A stretch of DNA of 64,000 nucleotides from Lachnospiraceae bacterium EP-SM-12S-S03. Lineage in GTDB: Bacteria; Bacillota; Clostridia; Lachnospirales; Lachnospiraceae. The notes beneath the pieces are model-generated. The model ran no database searches, had not been told where the DNA came from, and saw nothing but the letters and a program-made list of their open reading frames with translations. The position numbers and the translations under genes are program-made. Positions 61,135 through 64,000 of the stretch are shown here, piece after piece (the first letter of the stretch is position 1; the number at the start of each line of letters is the position of its first letter). The stretch lies in contig JAJBSL010000003.1 in NCBI GenBank assembly GCA_020540725.1, forward strand, positions 1-64,000, written 5' to 3'.

Positions 61135-63270
61135 ATGGAACAACAACATACAACCGCTTCCGATACCCTTGCTTCTGTTTGGATTGCAGACAACGAAGAC
61201 GGAACATATACAAACAACGTACTACGAGCAGATTTTCCTGATACAGATGTCATACGGGTAGAAGACACTTATTATCTGATATCCACAAGTATGCACTTAT
61301 TCCCAGGAGGTCCTATTTTAAGCTCCAAAGACTTAGTTCACTGGCATTTTGAAAGCTATGCACCCCCTTATGACCAACTTCTTGCACTTGCAAACCCGGG
61401 ACAGACAATGGATCTGAAAAATGGTCACATTTACGATATGGGTGCATGGGCCGGAAGTATCCGCTATAATCAAAAATTGCAGAAATTTTATTATCTTGTA
61501 AATATACAGGATGGAACTCCAGAAGAATATGCCGTATTAAGCGTCTCTGACAGTGCATCTGGTCCTTGGAAACTTTATCGACTATGCCAAAGACTTTATG
61601 ATCCAGGGCTTCTCTTTGAAGATGACGGAACTGCCTATGTCATTCACGGGCAAGGTCAGCTTTATCTTACCCGTTTAAAATTGGTGGATGAACAGAGTGG
61701 AGAATATGCCATTGACGAAACATTTATCGAAGCCAATGAAAGCGGTTTCCACGATAAGCCTTTTTTCAATTACACGGACGGACATTTCAACGAAGGTTCC
61801 CACGCTTATAAGATAAGTGACACATACTATGTACTTACCACTCCAACCTGGGGTAAAACCGGTACCAAAAAAGAAATATGTATTCAGACAAAAGATCTGC
61901 TCAATGGGCCTTATGTTGTAAAAGATATTCATTCCAGCTTTATGAATTTCGGTGAAAACGGTGTTCATCAGGGCGGTATTGTGGATGTTCCTTTGAAAAA
62001 CGGAAAGTTTGAATGGTGGTCTATCATCTTCCAGGATTGTCACAAATTAGGACGAACACCTACATTACAGCCAGTCTTTTGGGAATCAGATGAAACCGGA
62101 CTCTTGTGGCCTATGATTGGCGCAAAAAACAAAAACGGATGTCTTGCCGTTTCTACGTTCCAGAAACCTTCTATAAAAATTAAGGATACACAGACTTACA
62201 CAAAACAAATCCTGTATTTGGATGATTTTGAATCCGACACTTTGGATTTGTGCTGGCAATGGAATCACATTCCGGATGACAGTAAATGGAGCCTTACAGA
62301 GCGCCCTGGACATCTCCGTCTGCATACCGCTACTGTAACCGGCAATCTTTCCAAAGCAAGAAACACCTTACGGCAACGCGTGATCGGCTCCGCAAGTTCC
62401 GCTACAATCAAGCTGGATATTTCTCACATGACAGATGGTGATATTGCAGGACTTGCCGTTCACCAACAAGATTATAACTATATTGCTGTAAAATGTGTTT
62501 CTAATACCGGTGAAAAACAGTTACAAATAAATGATAACGGTATAGAAATAATTTCCGAAGAACTGCCTGCAAAAACAACAACCATTTGGCTTCGCGCTGT
62601 AGCCGTAAAAATGGAATATCGTAGCAAATTTTATTATAGTTTAAACAGCATTGATTACAAACCTCTTGGCGATACATATGAAATGCATTACGGGGATTAT
62701 GTAGGAATGGGATACGGTGCATTCCATTTTACCACAAAAGCACTTGGCGGATATGTGGATATGGATTTTTTTGAAATAGATACTCAAACACCGAACCACA
62801 ATTTAAAACCACTTGGCAAAAAGATCGAAGCCGAACATTATGACAACCAAAAATATGAACTTTATCCAAATATGGAACCACAATATCAAAATAACCCTCT
62901 GACTACATGGACTTCTGATGTACATCAAACGGCTCTTCTTACAAAATGGGGAAGTGCTTATGATCTGGCCGTCTCTAACCTACACGATGGCGATTGGGTA
63001 GAATACAATAGAATTGATCTTGGTTCCGGAGCAAAAAGAGTAACTGTGAGAGCTTCCTCTACTTGTGATACTGGCAGATTAGAATTCCATGCAGATACTC
63101 CGGATGGCATATTGGTTGCTTCCATTGCTCTTACAAATACAGGCTACGAAGAATGTTTCCAGGATTTCTGTGCCGAAACCGCTTCTTCTTTTACTGGTAT
63201 TCAAAAGCTTGTTTTAGTTTATCATGGTCCGAAAAAAACATGCCGTATCAACTGGTTTTTATTCCAATAG
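61135..63270 (+). CDS. Glycoside hydrolase family 43 protein with C-terminal CBM6-like domain
   Basis: A 711-residue protein with no signal peptide, so probably cytoplasmic. Residues about 25-340 form the five-bladed GH43 domain: general base Asp in RADFPDTDVIRVEDTYYLI, the modulating Asp in LYDPGLLFEDDGTAYVIHG and the general acid Glu in GHFNEGSHAYKISDTYYVL. A beta-sandwich follows (about 365-550; DGDIAGLAVHQQDYNYIAVK), as in beta-xylosidases and alpha-L-arabinofuranosidases. The last 140 residues resemble CBM6 (IEAEHYDNQ, LHDGDWVEYNRIDLG). It likely removes xylose or arabinose from imported oligosaccharides. A YesL-family gene follows by 18 nt. Confidence 0.9.
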   Translation: MEQQHTTASDTLASVWIADNEDGTYTNNVLRADFPDTDVIRVEDTYYLISTSMHLFPGGPILSSKDLVHWHFESYAPPYDQLLALANPGQTMDLKNGHIYDMGAWAGSIRYNQKLQKFYYLVNIQDGTPEEYAVLSVSDSASGPWKLYRLCQRLYDPGLLFEDDGTAYVIHGQGQLYLTRLKLVDEQSGEYAIDETFIEANESGFHDKPFFNYTDGHFNEGSHAYKISDTYYVLTTPTWGKTGTKKEICIQTKDLLNGPYVVKDIHSSFMNFGENGVHQGGIVDVPLKNGKFEWWSIIFQDCHKLGRTPTLQPVFWESDETGLLWPMIGAKNKNGCLAVSTFQKPSIKIKDTQTYTKQILYLDDFESDTLDLCWQWNHIPDDSKWSLTERPGHLRLHTATVTGNLSKARNTLRQRVIGSASSATIKLDISHMTDGDIAGLAVHQQDYNYIAVKCVSNTGEKQLQINDNGIEIISEELPAKTTTIWLRAVAVKMEYRSKFYYSLNSIDYKPLGDTYEMHYGDYVGMGYGAFHFTTKALGGYVDMDFFEIDTQTPNHNLKPLGKKIEAEHYDNQKYELYPNMEPQYQNNPLTTWTSDVHQTALLTKWGSAYDLAVSNLHDGDWVEYNRIDLGSGAKRVTVRASSTCDTGRLEFHADTPDGILVASIALTNTGYEECFQDFCAETASSFTGIQKLVLVYHGPKKTCRINWFLFQ

Positions 63271-63288
63271 AAAGGACGTATATCCGTT

Positions 63289-63915
63289 ATGAAAAATATT
63301 TTTAATATCGACAATAAATTTTTCACTTTTATGAGTAAAGTTGCGGACGTTATGATATTAAATCTGCTTTTTATCATTACGTCTATTCCAATCATCACCA
63401 TTGGAACTTCTCTCACAGCTTTATATTCCGTATCACTAAAGCAAAGTGCCGGAACGTCCAGCTACATTGTGAAAGAATATTTCCATGCATGGAAAATCAA
63501 TTTTAGACAAGGTACAATTTTATGGGGATTCTCTTTGCTCGCTTTCTTATTGTTATTTGCGAACCTGACATTAAACACAGATGGTATTATCCACCTTGTG
63601 ATACGTTTTGTCATGATTCTTTCGTTGATTTTATATATCATGGTGACTTTATACGCATTTCCATTGCTTGCTAAATTTGATAACACACTCAAACATACGA
63701 TTGTAAATGCGTTTTTGATGTCAATACGACATTTTTTAACAACTTGTACATTATTTGGAACTGCAGCGTTCTTTGCATTAATCACAATTGCTTATCCGCC
63801 TATGATTGAATTCACCACTATGGCATGGTTTTTGTTCTTCTTTGCAATCATCGCACGGATTCAGGCAACGTTTTTAAACAAGATTTTTGATCGTTATATT
63901 CCAGAAACAATCTAA
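63289..63915 (+). CDS. YesL/DUF624-family membrane protein
   Basis: A 208-residue membrane protein with about five hydrophobic helices. The start NIDNKFFTFMSKVADVMILN, then TSIPIITIGTSLTALYSV, is typical of DUF624. Genes of this family are regularly found in carbohydrate-utilization loci next to sugar ABC transporters and glycosidases, but their function is unknown. It is co-transcribed with the GH43 gene. Transporter genes of the same locus may follow beyond the window. Confidence 0.88.
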   Translation: MKNIFNIDNKFFTFMSKVADVMILNLLFIITSIPIITIGTSLTALYSVSLKQSAGTSSYIVKEYFHAWKINFRQGTILWGFSLLAFLLLFANLTLNTDGIIHLVIRFVMILSLILYIMVTLYAFPLLAKFDNTLKHTIVNAFLMSIRHFLTTCTLFGTAAFFALITIAYPPMIEFTTMAWFLFFFAIIARIQATFLNKIFDRYIPETI

Positions 63916-63934
63916 TAACAGTAAACATAACACA

Positions 63935-63959
63935 TGGGACTGTCTAAAAAACAGTCCCA
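63935..63959 (+). terminator. Hairpin after the YesL-family gene
   Basis: A 9-bp perfect stem TGGGACTGT (63935-63943) with ACAGTCCCA (63951-63959). No clear T-run follows on this strand, so termination is likely but not certain. Confidence 0.5.
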
Positions 63960-64000
63960 ACTCTCCAAAAGCTCTTTTCGCAGTATAATCATTTACAAAT

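Noticed and set aside
1..64000. CRISPR arrays, tRNA or rRNA genes, prophage blocks
   Set aside because: Gaps between genes are short, and no regularly spaced repeats, tRNA-like cloverleaf ends or phage structural genes were seen by eye.

Overview
The window looks like chromosomal DNA of a low-GC Gram-positive gut anaerobe, most likely a Lachnospiraceae member (Clostridia). This rests on the gene content: a DUF6465 protein, a PF06541 membrane protein, short NadB, a glgC/glgD pair, LctP and LytS/LytTR systems, strong AGGAGG-type ribosome binding sites and an AT-rich base composition. Species assignment is inference. Most genes lie on the minus strand, so operons read from right to left. No tRNA, rRNA, CRISPR array or prophage was seen.

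Layout. 1-1.4 kb: the 3' end of a broken aminopeptidase P gene and a 6S RNA gene with its own promoter and terminator. 1.4-5.6 kb: a moxR / DUF58 / transglutaminase operon. 5.7-7.3 kb: ATP-dependent PEP carboxykinase. 7.5-13.3 kb: an unusual operon of aconitase-family (LeuC/LeuD-like) subunits, an ornithine-cyclodeaminase-family enzyme, a divergent IlvD-like dehydratase and an NhaC antiporter. 13.4-17.3 kb: two GT4 glycosyltransferases and two membrane proteins. 17.3-18.8 kb: an insertion sequence with a frameshifted transposase. 18.9-23.9 kb: an amino-acid racemase, a prepilin peptidase, a DUF6465 protein, a cytidylate-kinase-like protein and the ADP-glucose synthesis genes glgC-glgD. 23.9-28.2 kb: a heterodimeric ABC exporter with a MarR repressor and a clear operator-promoter. 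28.2-33.4 kb: M3 oligopeptidase, ferredoxin, aldose epimerase, DUF1847, and a divergent HxlR regulator / flavodoxin-fold reductase pair. 33.5-37.0 kb: a two-component system with an ABC transporter. 37.0-40.6 kb: the NAD biosynthesis operon nadA-nadB-nadC-niaR. 40.7-45.9 kb: a LytS/LytTR two-component system flanked by an MFS transporter and a DAACS symporter. 46.1-58.9 kb: a metallophosphoesterase, a cytosolic ParB-like/BMP fusion and an allantoate-to-oxamate catabolic cluster. 59.1-64.0 kb: an alpha/beta hydrolase, a Fic protein between two copies of a promoter repeat, and a GH43 glycosidase with a YesL-family protein.

How the genes work together. The allantoin-derived cluster encodes AllC, AllE, AllD, a single-chain FdrA-YlbE fusion and carbamate kinase. 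From family knowledge these would convert allantoate to ureidoglycine, ureidoglycolate, oxalurate and then oxamate plus carbamoyl phosphate, with ATP from the last step. A lactate-permease-family transporter inside the operon could handle oxamate, which resembles lactate and pyruvate (inference). Its regulator is an XRE-GntR fusion, and next to it sits a cytosolic protein joining a ParB-like domain to a purine-nucleoside-binding (BMP) fold. This is the most promising little-described assembly in the window.

A second strong signal is a matched pair of promoters. The MFS and DAACS genes either side of the LytS/LytTR genes carry 9-bp half-sites spaced exactly 21 bp apart, each followed by 10 nt, a -35 box, 16 nt and a -10 box. 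This implies that the two-component system controls both transporters.
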